A stretch of DNA of 64,000 nucleotides from Thermodesulfobium acidiphilum (GTDB taxonomy: Bacteria > Thermodesulfobiota > Thermodesulfobiia > Thermodesulfobiales > Thermodesulfobiaceae): NCBI RefSeq assembly GCF_003057965.1, contig NZ_CP020921.1:879001-943000 (forward strand). The letters are read 5' to 3'. Under the pieces are notes generated by a model. That model was not told the origin of the DNA. It saw nothing but the letters and a program-made list of their open reading frames with translations, and searched no databases. Below, piece after piece: positions 44,283-52,687 of the stretch (positions are counted from its first letter, which is position 1; each line of letters opens with the position of its first letter). Made by a program: the position numbers and the translations under genes.

Positions 44283-45981
44283 AAATATCCTCCAAAACCT
44301 CCTCGTAATTAAAAGGTCTACCATCGTACTTTCTAATGTAGTGTGAAAATTTAAAACCATATTCTGACTCAACTAGTTTTTGAAACTGTCCAGATGCGTT
44401 ATTTTCAATACAAATAGATAAATTAGACTTTGATATTATATTTAGAAATTCATAAGAATTTTCCCTTATTGGAAGCGGAAACACCTCACTAAAGTGTATA
44501 GCACACACTGATATTTTCTTGTTATTTACAATTTCTCTAAGGATTCCAAGATTTGACCCAAATCCAACTAAAACAATTTTCGAGTCTTTGTTACCATAAA
44601 ATTTTGGAGGAGATATATATTTTCTAATATTTTCAATTTTCCAAAAATATCTTCTCTCAAGCATTTTTTTTCTTATTTCTCCATCTTCAGTTATATGACC
44701 TACTTCATCGTGCTCATCACTATCTGTAAATACCAACTGTTTACTATCTCCTGGAACAGCTAAAGGAGTAAGAGGATTGCTCTTATTAAAGTCTAAAAAT
44801 TTATGTCTTTTATAATCTTGATAATTTTCAAAATCTGTCGATCTTAGTCTATAATCTCTGTTTTTTAACTCTATTTTAAGATCTTTTTTATAAGAATATA
44901 GGGAATCTACAAGATGTTGATCTGTTAAAATAATAGCTGGAATCTGATATTTTTCTGCTAGATCAAAAGCTTTGTTTGTAAGATGTATACATTCAAAAGG
45001 ATCTCCAGGAGCAAAGACAATTCTCGGAAACTCTCCATGCCCAGCATGAATAGCATAAAGTAATTCACCTTGCTCGGTCCTGGTAGGAAAACCCGTTGCT
45101 GGGCCTGGGCGTTGAGATAACAAAATTACTATCGGAGTTTCTGTCATCCCAGAAAGAGATAATGCTTCATTCATAAGCGCAAAGCCTCCTCCAGAAGTTC
45201 CAGTCATAGCTCTAACTCCTGCAAATGATGCTCCAATTGCCATATTAATAGCACTTATTTCATCTTCTGCTTGCTCTACTACAATGTTAAATTTTTTAGC
45301 ATGTTCCCCAATATATTGAAATACTCCAGTAGAAGGTGTCATGGGATATGCAGAATAAAATTTACAACCTGAACCTATAGCACCTATACCTATCCCCCTT
45401 ATACCACTCAACAAAATTTTTTCCTCACTATTTGAAGCTGGCAAATTTATTTTTTTCTTCATATCAAAATCGTATCCAATATCAACTGCTTTCATATTTT
45501 GTTCTATTATCTCATCAGGCTTATTAACAAAGATGTCGTGGATAACTTTATAAACGTATTTTTTATCAATTGAAAAAATATTTGCTATCAAAGCAAAAGA
45601 AACAATGTTTTCATATATATTTTTTAAGCCTGCATTTTTTAATAATTCTCTAAAAGGACAGTTTATAAACCTTTCGTCGTATTCGTTTTGTTTAAGAGAA
45701 TTAGCATCATAAATAACAATACCATTATTTCGAAGTAAGTTCTTATATTCTAAACCCTTCTTATCAAAAGTAAGAACTAAATCTAAAAATTTCTTAGGGG
45801 CAAAAATCTCATCTGTGCCAAAAGTTATCTGATAAAAGTTGTGACCCCCTCTTATCCTTGACTCATAATCCTGAAAGGAGAAGACGTTATAGCCCAAAGA
45901 GCTAAACAGTCTTGAAAATCCCTCTCCTGTAGTTTGAATGCCTTGACCTGCTTCGCCACATATTCTTATAGTGTAATTCAC
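44269..45981 (-). CDS. korA: 2-oxoacid:ferredoxin oxidoreductase, fused gamma-alpha subunit
   Basis: The 570-residue protein joins the gamma domain (about 1-180, GEAGQGIQTTGEGFSRLF) to the alpha domain (about 190-570, GSGCKFYSAYPMTPSTG, TGTSGGGFALMNEALSLSG). With KorB it oxidatively decarboxylates a 2-oxoacid to acyl-CoA, or runs in reverse for CO2 fixation, passing electrons to ferredoxin. The start is GTG after GGGAGGG. It heads the operon korA-korB-radical SAM B-peptide-radical SAM A. Confidence 0.93.
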   Translation of the reverse strand: MNYTIRICGEAGQGIQTTGEGFSRLFSSLGYNVFSFQDYESRIRGGHNFYQITFGTDEIFAPKKFLDLVLTFDKKGLEYKNLLRNNGIVIYDANSLKQNEYDERFINCPFRELLKNAGLKNIYENIVSFALIANIFSIDKKYVYKVIHDIFVNKPDEIIEQNMKAVDIGYDFDMKKKINLPASNSEEKILLSGIRGIGIGAIGSGCKFYSAYPMTPSTGVFQYIGEHAKKFNIVVEQAEDEISAINMAIGASFAGVRAMTGTSGGGFALMNEALSLSGMTETPIVILLSQRPGPATGFPTRTEQGELLYAIHAGHGEFPRIVFAPGDPFECIHLTNKAFDLAEKYQIPAIILTDQHLVDSLYSYKKDLKIELKNRDYRLRSTDFENYQDYKRHKFLDFNKSNPLTPLAVPGDSKQLVFTDSDEHDEVGHITEDGEIRKKMLERRYFWKIENIRKYISPPKFYGNKDSKIVLVGFGSNLGILREIVNNKKISVCAIHFSEVFPLPIRENSYEFLNIISKSNLSICIENNASGQFQKLVESEYGFKFSHYIRKYDGRPFNYEEVLEDIYAIL

Positions 45982-46095
45982 ATAAGCCCTCCCAAAAAGT
46001 TTATATTATAATAATAATCCTTTACAATTAAATAATCAAGTTAGTTACTATAAGATTTTGATTAAATCAGTTAATAGATTGAAAGAAAAAAAGTT

Positions 46096-46986
46096 TTAAC
46101 TGAAGAGTTTTTTTTGTATACTTTTTAAATCAAGTGATTCAAGGAATCTTTTTAGGGATTCTCTTTGTTCATCCGATAGATTTTCCCAGGGTTTTTCTTG
46201 AATTTCAATTTCTAAAGAAACATCACTGTCAAGTAGTGTTATTGATTTATAAAAAATGATTTTTTCCCTGTTTTCGTAAATTAGTTTCTTATATCTTTCA
46301 TTTTTAAGCCTATCAATATTCTTTAATAAATCTTCTACTGTATTAAACTCTCTTAATATCTCAATAGCAGTTTTCTTCCCTATTCCTTTTACACCAGGTA
46401 TTTCATCAGAAGAATCACCACATAACGCCTTCATGTCAACTATTTGAATTGGTTTAATTCCAAACTTTGTTAGAAATTTGTCCAAATCATATTTCTCAAC
46501 ATCGCTAATACCTTTTTTCATAATTAATACTTTTACCCTTTCACTCACAAGTTGCAATAAATCAAAGTCCCCGGTAAGAATTAGAACATCATAATCCTTT
46601 TTTAAAATTTGTTTAGCCATACTGGCAACTAAATCATCGCTCTCATAACCAGGAATTTCATAAAATCGAATATTCATTAGCTTCAAAAATTCTTTTATTA
46701 ACAGAACCTGAGAAATCAGAGATTCTGGCATCTTTGGTCTTGATGCCTTATATTCCTTAAAGCTCTCATGTCTAAAGGTCTTTTCAGGAGAATCAAAGGC
46801 TACAAAAATTGTATAAGGATCTTCTTCTTTTATTAATTTTAATAGTATATTGATAAATCCATAAAGAGCATTTGTCGGTATTCCTGTTTGAGAGGTAAGT
46901 TCAGGAAGAGCATAATAAGCTCTATAAATAACAGAATGTGCATCAATTAAACAAATTGTTCTTTCTAAATCAAAAAGATTTTTCAT
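46096..46986 (-). CDS. 5'-3' exonuclease (DNA polymerase I exo domain-like)
   Basis: The 296-residue flap-type nuclease is a stand-alone version of the PolI 5' nuclease domain. It shows IDAHSVIYRAYYALP, FVAFDSP, GYESDDLVAS, ILTGDFDLLQL and the H3TH segment CGDSSDEIPGVKGIGKKTA, including the metal-binding aspartates. It may remove RNA primers or flaps. It overlaps ruvB by 17 nt at the end of the yebC-ruvCAB unit. Confidence 0.92.
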   Translation of the reverse strand: MKNLFDLERTICLIDAHSVIYRAYYALPELTSQTGIPTNALYGFINILLKLIKEEDPYTIFVAFDSPEKTFRHESFKEYKASRPKMPESLISQVLLIKEFLKLMNIRFYEIPGYESDDLVASMAKQILKKDYDVLILTGDFDLLQLVSERVKVLIMKKGISDVEKYDLDKFLTKFGIKPIQIVDMKALCGDSSDEIPGVKGIGKKTAIEILREFNTVEDLLKNIDRLKNERYKKLIYENREKIIFYKSITLLDSDVSLEIEIQEKPWENLSDEQRESLKRFLESLDLKSIQKKLFS

Positions 46987-47929
46987 AATTGTTATTCTCT
47001 AAATAATTTAGCGCGTTTTCAGTTAATATTCTTCCTCTTGGGGTTCTTTGAATAAAGTCAATCTTTAAAAGATATGGTTCACATAGATCTTCAATTGTCT
47101 CAGGGCTCTCACCCAAAAACTGAGAAATATTGTCAATACCTGCAGGCCCACCCTTGAAAATATCCTTTAAGGCTCGCAAATATTTTCTATCAAGGTCATT
47201 TAAGCCCAAATCATCAATATTTATAATTTCTAAAGACCTTTTTGCAGCCTCAACGTCAATTAATTTAATTTTATTTACCTGGACGTAATCTCTTACTCTT
47301 CTAAGAAGTTTATTCGCAACCCTTGGAGTAAATCTCGATCTTTTAGCCAAAAATTTGGACGCCTCTTCTTCTATATCCAAATTAAGAAATTGAGCAGATC
47401 TTTTAATAATAGCAGTTAGTTCTTCTACCTGATAAAATTCAAAATATCCATGAATTCCAAACCTGTCGATTAATGGAGAGGAAAGTAAGCCCGGTTTTGT
47501 AGTAGCACAAATTAAAGTAAAAGGAGGAAGGTTTAATCTGATACTTTGAGCTCCTACTCCTTTTGAAACACTTATGTCTACAATATAGTCTTCCATAGAA
47601 ATATATAAAATTTCTTCTAAATTTTTCGGTAATCTATGAATCTCGTCAATAAATAAAACAGATCCTTCTTTATCTATTGACGTTAAGAGCCCGACAAGAT
47701 CAATTGGCTTTTGCAGTGCAGACGCTATAGCAAATTTAAAGTTTTTCCCCATTTCATATGCAAGTATAGAAGCAAGCGTTGTCTTTCCAAGACCTGGAGG
47801 ACCAGATAGCAATATATGGTCTAGCATTTCATTTCTTTTCTTTGCAGCATTTACAGAAATTTTCAATAGTCTCTTTATGTTTTCCTGCCCTATATATTCA
47901 TCAAAAGATTTCGGCCTTAATATGTTCAT
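46970..47929 (-). CDS. ruvB: Holliday junction branch migration helicase RuvB
   Basis: The 319-residue AAA+ motor starts LRPKSFDEYIGQENIKRLL and has Walker A GPPGLGKTT, Walker B VLFIDEIHRL, sensor ICATTKPGLLSSPLIDRFG, and the C-terminal winged helix ending QRTPRGRILTENAL. With RuvA it drives branch migration. It overlaps ruvA by 4 nt. Confidence 0.97.
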   Translation of the reverse strand: MNILRPKSFDEYIGQENIKRLLKISVNAAKKRNEMLDHILLSGPPGLGKTTLASILAYEMGKNFKFAIASALQKPIDLVGLLTSIDKEGSVLFIDEIHRLPKNLEEILYISMEDYIVDISVSKGVGAQSIRLNLPPFTLICATTKPGLLSSPLIDRFGIHGYFEFYQVEELTAIIKRSAQFLNLDIEEEASKFLAKRSRFTPRVANKLLRRVRDYVQVNKIKLIDVEAAKRSLEIINIDDLGLNDLDRKYLRALKDIFKGGPAGIDNISQFLGESPETIEDLCEPYLLKIDFIQRTPRGRILTENALNYLENNNYEKSF

Positions 47930-48510
47930 CTTATCCTTTGAATTGCCATAGTAATAATATCCTCACTCTTGATAATATTTAAGTCTTGAACATCTTTAAG
48001 TGTATCAATTACAACTTCTTTAGCCTTTTGAAAGGATACCCCTAACGAAACCAGAGCATCTACAGCTAACTTTGCCTTATCATCAAATTTTACCTCAGAA
48101 AATTCTGGAAAGCATCCTTTCAGTTCTTCGAATATTCTTTTAGCAGTCTTTTCTCCAACTCCAGGAATTGATTTCAGCGAGTCTATGCGATCACCCTTCA
48201 AATCTAAAATTAAGGTTGGGTTTGTTTTAAATGAAGATATAATCTGTAATGCTAGTTTAACTCCAATTCCATGGATTTTTAAAAGCTTTTGAAAACTTTC
48301 GAGATCTGAAATTGACTCAAAACCAAATAGTTGTTGAGATTCTCCAATGAACTGATGGCTTATATAAAGTTCAATAATATCGCCTTTCTTGTTCTTGTTC
48401 TTCTCTAAGAGATAGGGTGGCAACTTTATTAAGTATCCTAAGCCATTATTTTCCACAATTATACCATTTTCTATAAAACCGATTAAATTACCTACTATAT
48501 ATGCTATCAT
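47926..48510 (-). CDS. ruvA: Holliday junction DNA-binding protein RuvA
   Basis: The 194-residue protein starts MIAYIVGNLIGFIENG (OB domain), has two helix-hairpin-helix motifs (LLKIHGIGVKLALQI and LKSIPGVGEKTAKRIF), and a C-terminal UBA-like domain that contacts RuvB. The ATG at 48508-48510 fits the family N terminus better than a TTG five codons upstream. It overlaps the end of ruvC by 23 nt. Confidence 0.96.
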   Translation of the reverse strand: MIAYIVGNLIGFIENGIIVENNGLGYLIKLPPYLLEKNKNKKGDIIELYISHQFIGESQQLFGFESISDLESFQKLLKIHGIGVKLALQIISSFKTNPTLILDLKGDRIDSLKSIPGVGEKTAKRIFEELKGCFPEFSEVKFDDKAKLAVDALVSLGVSFQKAKEVVIDTLKDVQDLNIIKSEDIITMAIQRIR

Positions 48511-48964
48511 CGTATGAATATACAAGCGCTAACGCTATAGCATCAGTAACGTCATCTTGTAAATTATCGAAATTTGAACTCAAAATATATTCTACTGATC
48601 TTTTAACTTGATCTTTATTTGCAAGACCATTTCCTGATATCAAACGCTTCACTTCTTTAGGAGTATATTCTCTATATTGGATATTTCTTTTGCTTAAAAC
48701 TAATTTTATTACACCTCTTCCTTCTGATACATCCATAACTGTCTTTTGATTTTTGAAATAAAAAAGCTTTTCGATTGAACATGCCTGTGGATTGTATTTA
48801 TCGATAAGGAGATTTAATTCTTCAAATATCTTACAAAGTCTTTGATTCTGATTATAACCATGAATCTGGATTAAGCCGCAACTTTCTAATTTAATTTCGC
48901 TACTCTTTCTAACAAGTGCGTAACCAATATCTGCTACTCCCGGGTCAATACCTAAAATAATCAT
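48488..48964 (-). CDS. ruvC: Holliday junction resolvase RuvC
   Basis: The 158-residue RNase H-fold nuclease has IILGIDPGVADIGYA (first catalytic Asp at position 7), EKLFYFKNQKTVMDV (catalytic Glu), and DDVTDAIALALVY (last acidic pair). Length and order match the family. It overlaps ruvA and lies about 26 nt after yebC. Confidence 0.96.
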   Translation of the reverse strand: MIILGIDPGVADIGYALVRKSSEIKLESCGLIQIHGYNQNQRLCKIFEELNLLIDKYNPQACSIEKLFYFKNQKTVMDVSEGRGVIKLVLSKRNIQYREYTPKEVKRLISGNGLANKDQVKRSVEYILSSNFDNLQDDVTDAIALALVYSYDDSIYSR

Positions 48965-48990
48965 ACTAATTTAATTTTCTCAAAAGAGAG

Positions 48991-49752
48991 CTAATTTTCT
49001 TTCTCAACTTCTTTCATAATTTCATCAGGAATATCTATATTTGAATATACATTTTGGATATCGTCGTGGTCTTCTAGTTGTTCAAGAAAGCCCAAAACCT
49101 TTTTTGCATCTGAAACGCTATTAATTTGGACATAAGTTGAAGGTACCATAACCAATTCGCAGCTAGTAATGTTGAATTTATGTTCTTTTAGTTTGCTCTG
49201 AACCTGATAAAGGTTTTCTGGTTCGGTTGTTATTTTGGTCTCCCCATCGCTTTGTTCTACATCATCAATAGAAAGATCTTCTTCAAGAGCTAATTCCATA
49301 ATTTTTTCTTCATTTTCGCCTTCAATAATAATCTCGCCTTTTCTTGAAAACATCCATGCAACCGCTCCAGCCTCAGCCATATTCCCACCATATTTAGAAA
49401 AAATCTTTCTAATTTCAGGAGCAGTTCTATTTTTGTTATCAGTAGTTACTTGCATCAACACTGCAATACCTAATGGTCCATATCCTTCATACATAAGTTC
49501 TTCATAGTTAGTACCATCATTAAGCTCACCAGTACCTTTTTGGATAGCTCTTTTGATATTATCAGAAGGCATATTAACGCTCTTTGCCTTTTCAATTGCT
49601 ATTCTCAGCCTTGGGTTAGCTTCAGGATTTCCACCACCAGTTCTTGCGGCAACGGTCAATTCTCTTGCAAGTTTTGTAAAAATCCTTCCCCTTATAGCAT
49701 CTTCTTTTGACTTCTTATGCTTAATATTTGCCCATTTAGAATGACCAGAAAT
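48991..49752 (-). CDS. yebC: YebC/PmpR-family protein, apparent AUU start
   Basis: The 253-residue protein belongs to the TACO1/YebC family, which act as regulators or ribosome-stalling relief factors. Conserved parts: SGHSKWANIKHKKSKED at the N terminus, RTGGGNPEANPRLRIAI, AGAVAWMFSRKG. The family N terminus M-x-GHSKW is present, but its first codon is ATT (49750-49752), 7 nt after GGAGG, and no ATG, GTG or TTG is in frame near it. The next TTG (49657-49659) would delete 31 conserved residues. So translation probably begins at AUU. It is first in the ruvCAB unit. Confidence 0.92.
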   Translation of the reverse strand: MSGHSKWANIKHKKSKEDAIRGRIFTKLARELTVAARTGGGNPEANPRLRIAIEKAKSVNMPSDNIKRAIQKGTGELNDGTNYEELMYEGYGPLGIAVLMQVTTDNKNRTAPEIRKIFSKYGGNMAEAGAVAWMFSRKGEIIIEGENEEKIMELALEEDLSIDDVEQSDGETKITTEPENLYQVQSKLKEHKFNITSCELVMVPSTYVQINSVSDAKKVLGFLEQLEDHDDIQNVYSNIDIPDEIMKEVEKEN

Positions 49753-49830
49753 GTTTACACCTCCATAAAATTAAAAAAATTAATAAAATACATAATGAAA
49801 GAAAAATTCTAATAAATTATAACAAAAATT

Positions 49831-50259
49831 TCAAAGTCCTGTATGACCAAACCCTCTACTGTTTCTTTTTGTTTCATCCAATTTAGAAAAAATAAATTGA
49901 GCATCATAAATTCTTTGAAAAACCATTTGTGCAATTCTATCAAAGGGATTAATAGTAAAAGTCTTATCTCCAAGATTAATTAAAATAACCTTTATTTCTC
50001 CTCTATAATCAGAATCTATTGTCCCTGGACTATTTAGAACAAATACGCCTTTTAAAGCAAGACCGCTTCTTGATCTTATTTGAGCCTCATATCCTGAAGG
50101 GATCTGAATTCTTATTCCAGTAGGAATTAATTTTATCTCCCCCTTTAAGAGTTCAACAGGATTGTTAATATATGCCTTTATATCATACCCACTGCTACCT
50201 TCAGTTTTTCTTTCTGGCATACAATTTTCGTTCGCTAATTCAATGCCTACGCTTATCAT
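49831..50259 (-). CDS. dut: dUTP diphosphatase
   Basis: The 142-residue trimeric enzyme hydrolyses dUTP. All five motifs are visible: SSGYDIKAY, RSRSGLALKG, GTIDSDYRGEI, RIAQMVF and the C-terminal RNSRGFGHTG. The ATG overlaps the stop of tyrS as TAATG. Confidence 0.96.
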   Translation of the reverse strand: MISVGIELANENCMPERKTEGSSGYDIKAYINNPVELLKGEIKLIPTGIRIQIPSGYEAQIRSRSGLALKGVFVLNSPGTIDSDYRGEIKVILINLGDKTFTINPFDRIAQMVFQRIYDAQFIFSKLDETKRNSRGFGHTGL

Positions 50260-51440
50260 TAATTAATCCTTAAAAACACTTTTCTTCCCACTTTCAATCT
50301 ATGTTCTCCCTTTTTAACAACAAATTTTTCATCAGTTACAGTTTCCTCATCTATTTCTATTGCGCCCTGAGAAATAAGTCTTTTACCTTCACTTGAACTC
50401 TTCAATAGTCCAATATCTACCAAAAGTTTCGGCAACCAGGCTTCGTCTTCATTTTTATATGGCCACTGATATACTGGAGCATCTTCAGGAAAAGTTCTTT
50501 TCTCGAAAGTAGTTTCAAATGTCTCTTTAGCTTTTAGTGCTTCTTCCTCAGAAGAGTACATTTTGGTTATTTCAAAAGCAAGAATCTTTTTGATATCCTT
50601 TGGATTTTTATATTTTTCAAAAAAACCAGAAATTTCGTCTTCTCTAAAATCTGTTAGTAAAACAAAATATTGTTTTAAAAGTTCATCTGGTATAGACATC
50701 AGTTTTCCAAATATATTTTTCGGATCTTCAGCAATGCCTACATAATTTCCAAGACTTTTGCTCATTTTTTGTTTTCCATCAAGACCAGCAATAATTGGCA
50801 TAGTTAAACATACTTGGGGTTCCATCCCCATTTTTTCCATCAAGTCTCTTCCTATCAACAAATTAAAGGTTTGATCTGTTCCACCAAGTTCCACATCAGC
50901 TTTGATTGCTACAGAATCATATGCTTGCAAAAGGGGATATAAAATTTCATGTAAGCTAATTGCTTCATTTGTTTTCAATCTTTGTGAAAACGTCTCCCTT
51001 TCAAGAATTCTTGCTACAGTAAATTTTGCACTAATTTTAATTAACTCTTCCAAACTAATTTTAGATAACCATTCAGAATTATATTTTATAATAGTCTTTT
51101 TTTCATCCAAAATCTTAAAAGCTTGGGTTTTATAAGTCTGGGCATTCCTTTTTATTTCATCAACACTAAGAGCAGGTCTAGTTTTAGACTTGCCAGTAGG
51201 ATCCCCTATTAAAGTTGTAAAATCACCAATAATCAAAATAACAGTATGGCCAAGATCTTGAAAATTTTTTAACTTTCTAAGTACAACCGTATGACCCAGG
51301 TGTAAATCTGGTGCTGTAGGATCTATTCCAAGCTTAATGTTTAACTTTCTACCTGACTTAATCTTTTTTTCAAGATCTTCGAGAGGGATAATCTCTTCTG
51401 CTCCTCTTTGGATTAATTTAATCGACTCTTCAAAGTTCAA
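50259..51440 (-). CDS. tyrS: Tyrosyl-tRNA synthetase
   Basis: Class I synthetase of 393 residues charging tRNA-Tyr. It has GIDPTAPDLHLGHT (HIGH-type), GGTDQTFNLLIGRDLM, KMSKSLGN, and an S4 RNA-binding domain at the C terminus (LISQGAIEIDEETV). The start is TTG at 51438-51440, 7 nt after AAGGAGGG; a longer open frame upstream has no ribosome site. It is coupled to dut. Confidence 0.95.
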   Translation of the reverse strand: MNFEESIKLIQRGAEEIIPLEDLEKKIKSGRKLNIKLGIDPTAPDLHLGHTVVLRKLKNFQDLGHTVILIIGDFTTLIGDPTGKSKTRPALSVDEIKRNAQTYKTQAFKILDEKKTIIKYNSEWLSKISLEELIKISAKFTVARILERETFSQRLKTNEAISLHEILYPLLQAYDSVAIKADVELGGTDQTFNLLIGRDLMEKMGMEPQVCLTMPIIAGLDGKQKMSKSLGNYVGIAEDPKNIFGKLMSIPDELLKQYFVLLTDFREDEISGFFEKYKNPKDIKKILAFEITKMYSSEEEALKAKETFETTFEKRTFPEDAPVYQWPYKNEDEAWLPKLLVDIGLLKSSSEGKRLISQGAIEIDEETVTDEKFVVKKGEHRLKVGRKVFLRIN

Positions 51441-51559
51441 AAAAAACCCTCCTTTCAAAGTTACATAAGGAATGATATCATATACAAGACAGACTTTGAA
51501 TATCATGTTATAATTTACTTTCGTTTAAAATTTATAGAAAGAGAAAATGGAGGAATTAT

Positions 51560-51853
51560 ATGCCCGTTACAAAAACTGCAACTAGAGCATTAAGAAAAAG
51601 TTTAAGAAAAAAACAACATAATCAATCGTTAAAATCTGCTGCAAAAACTATTATTAAAAATTTTGAGAAATTTATTTCAAGTGAAACAGCATCAGAACAA
51701 AAAGAAAAAGCCATAGAGCTATTTAAAAAAGCAGTGAGCTCGGTTGATAAAGTTGCAAAAAGAGGCATTTTTGCTAAAAATAAAGCTGCAAGAAAAAAGT
51801 CTCAACTTCAAATAAAACTTAATAACTTTCTGAATCAGAAAAAAGAGTCCTAA
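51560..51853 (+). CDS. rpsT: Small ribosomal subunit protein S20
   Basis: The 97-residue, lysine-rich helical protein has the S20 pattern TRALRKSLRKKQHNQSLKSA and KRGIFAKNKAARKKSQL. GGAGG precedes the ATG. Its last 35 bp overlap the end of the convergent holA gene. It is divergent from tyrS, with about 120 bp between. Confidence 0.96.
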   Translation: MPVTKTATRALRKSLRKKQHNQSLKSAAKTIIKNFEKFISSETASEQKEKAIELFKKAVSSVDKVAKRGIFAKNKAARKKSQLQIKLNNFLNQKKES

Positions 51854-52685
51854 GTATTAATTGCAAAGAATCATCATTTGACAGAAGGCCAGATTTAAGC
51901 TGACCTTCTGTTTTTATTACTCTTAATAGTACTTTACCGACTTTTTCCGAAGTAATTTTGGCATTAAGAACGTGCTTTAATTGCCAGATTTTACTTGGAT
52001 CAGGTCGTAAGAGGTTGTGGTATTTTAAATTAAAATATGCAAAAATTAAATCCCTTTTCAATATCTCAATCAGAACAAAAACTTCATCTGATTTTATATT
52101 AAATACAGAAATATCCTTAACTTTTTCCCCTTCAAAAAATAATTTAGAGATATCCCAGATTTTCTTTGATTCTAAAATATGTAAACCAGAGCCTAAAAAT
52201 AACTTTAAAAGTTCATTTTTGGTCCACTCATAATTTTTTTCATATTTAGCATACATTTCTCTTGCAAGTTTTTTATCAAGTTTAAACTTATATCTACTAA
52301 AAAAATTTTCAAGCGCATTCGCTACAAAATTAAAATCTTCTTTAAAGACTTTTATCCCTCTATTTTCGAGTCCTTTAAGTGTCATCGCGTTTATTTTTTC
52401 ACAAACAGCAAATAACTTTTTATCTTCAGAAGATTTTATTTCGAGAAGTAATTTCGCAATTTCTTTTGTAATTTCAAAAACTTTAAAATACACATATTCT
52501 TCTCCAAAAAGCGATGTAAGACTAAAACTATTCCTAAGCTCTTCAGGCGTATTTATCTCAGCAACGTTTATGTTTTGGTCTTTAAAAAAGCCATCAAGAA
52601 AGTCATGCCATAAAGAAAGATTTCCTACGAACAAATTTTTTAAGCCAAATTCAATTTTATATTTTTCTTCATTTTTCTTTATCAT
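51819..52685 (-). CDS. holA: DNA polymerase III subunit delta
   Basis: The 288-residue protein resembles HolA: LFVGNLSLWHDFLDGFF at the start, an N-terminal RecA-like part without a P-loop, and a helical C-terminal collar (GKVLLRVIKTEGQLKSGL). It helps load the sliding clamp. Sequence conservation is low, as usual for HolA; position next to rpsT and comEC matches common gene order. It overlaps rpsT tail to tail. Confidence 0.83.
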   Translation of the reverse strand: MIKKNEEKYKIEFGLKNLFVGNLSLWHDFLDGFFKDQNINVAEINTPEELRNSFSLTSLFGEEYVYFKVFEITKEIAKLLLEIKSSEDKKLFAVCEKINAMTLKGLENRGIKVFKEDFNFVANALENFFSRYKFKLDKKLAREMYAKYEKNYEWTKNELLKLFLGSGLHILESKKIWDISKLFFEGEKVKDISVFNIKSDEVFVLIEILKRDLIFAYFNLKYHNLLRPDPSKIWQLKHVLNAKITSEKVGKVLLRVIKTEGQLKSGLLSNDDSLQLILRTLFSDSESY

Positions 52686-52687
52686 TT

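Noticed and set aside
44283-44372. 30-residue N-terminal extension of KorB
   Set aside because: The extension overlaps korA and has no ribosome site; GGAGG directly precedes the internal ATG that matches the family start.
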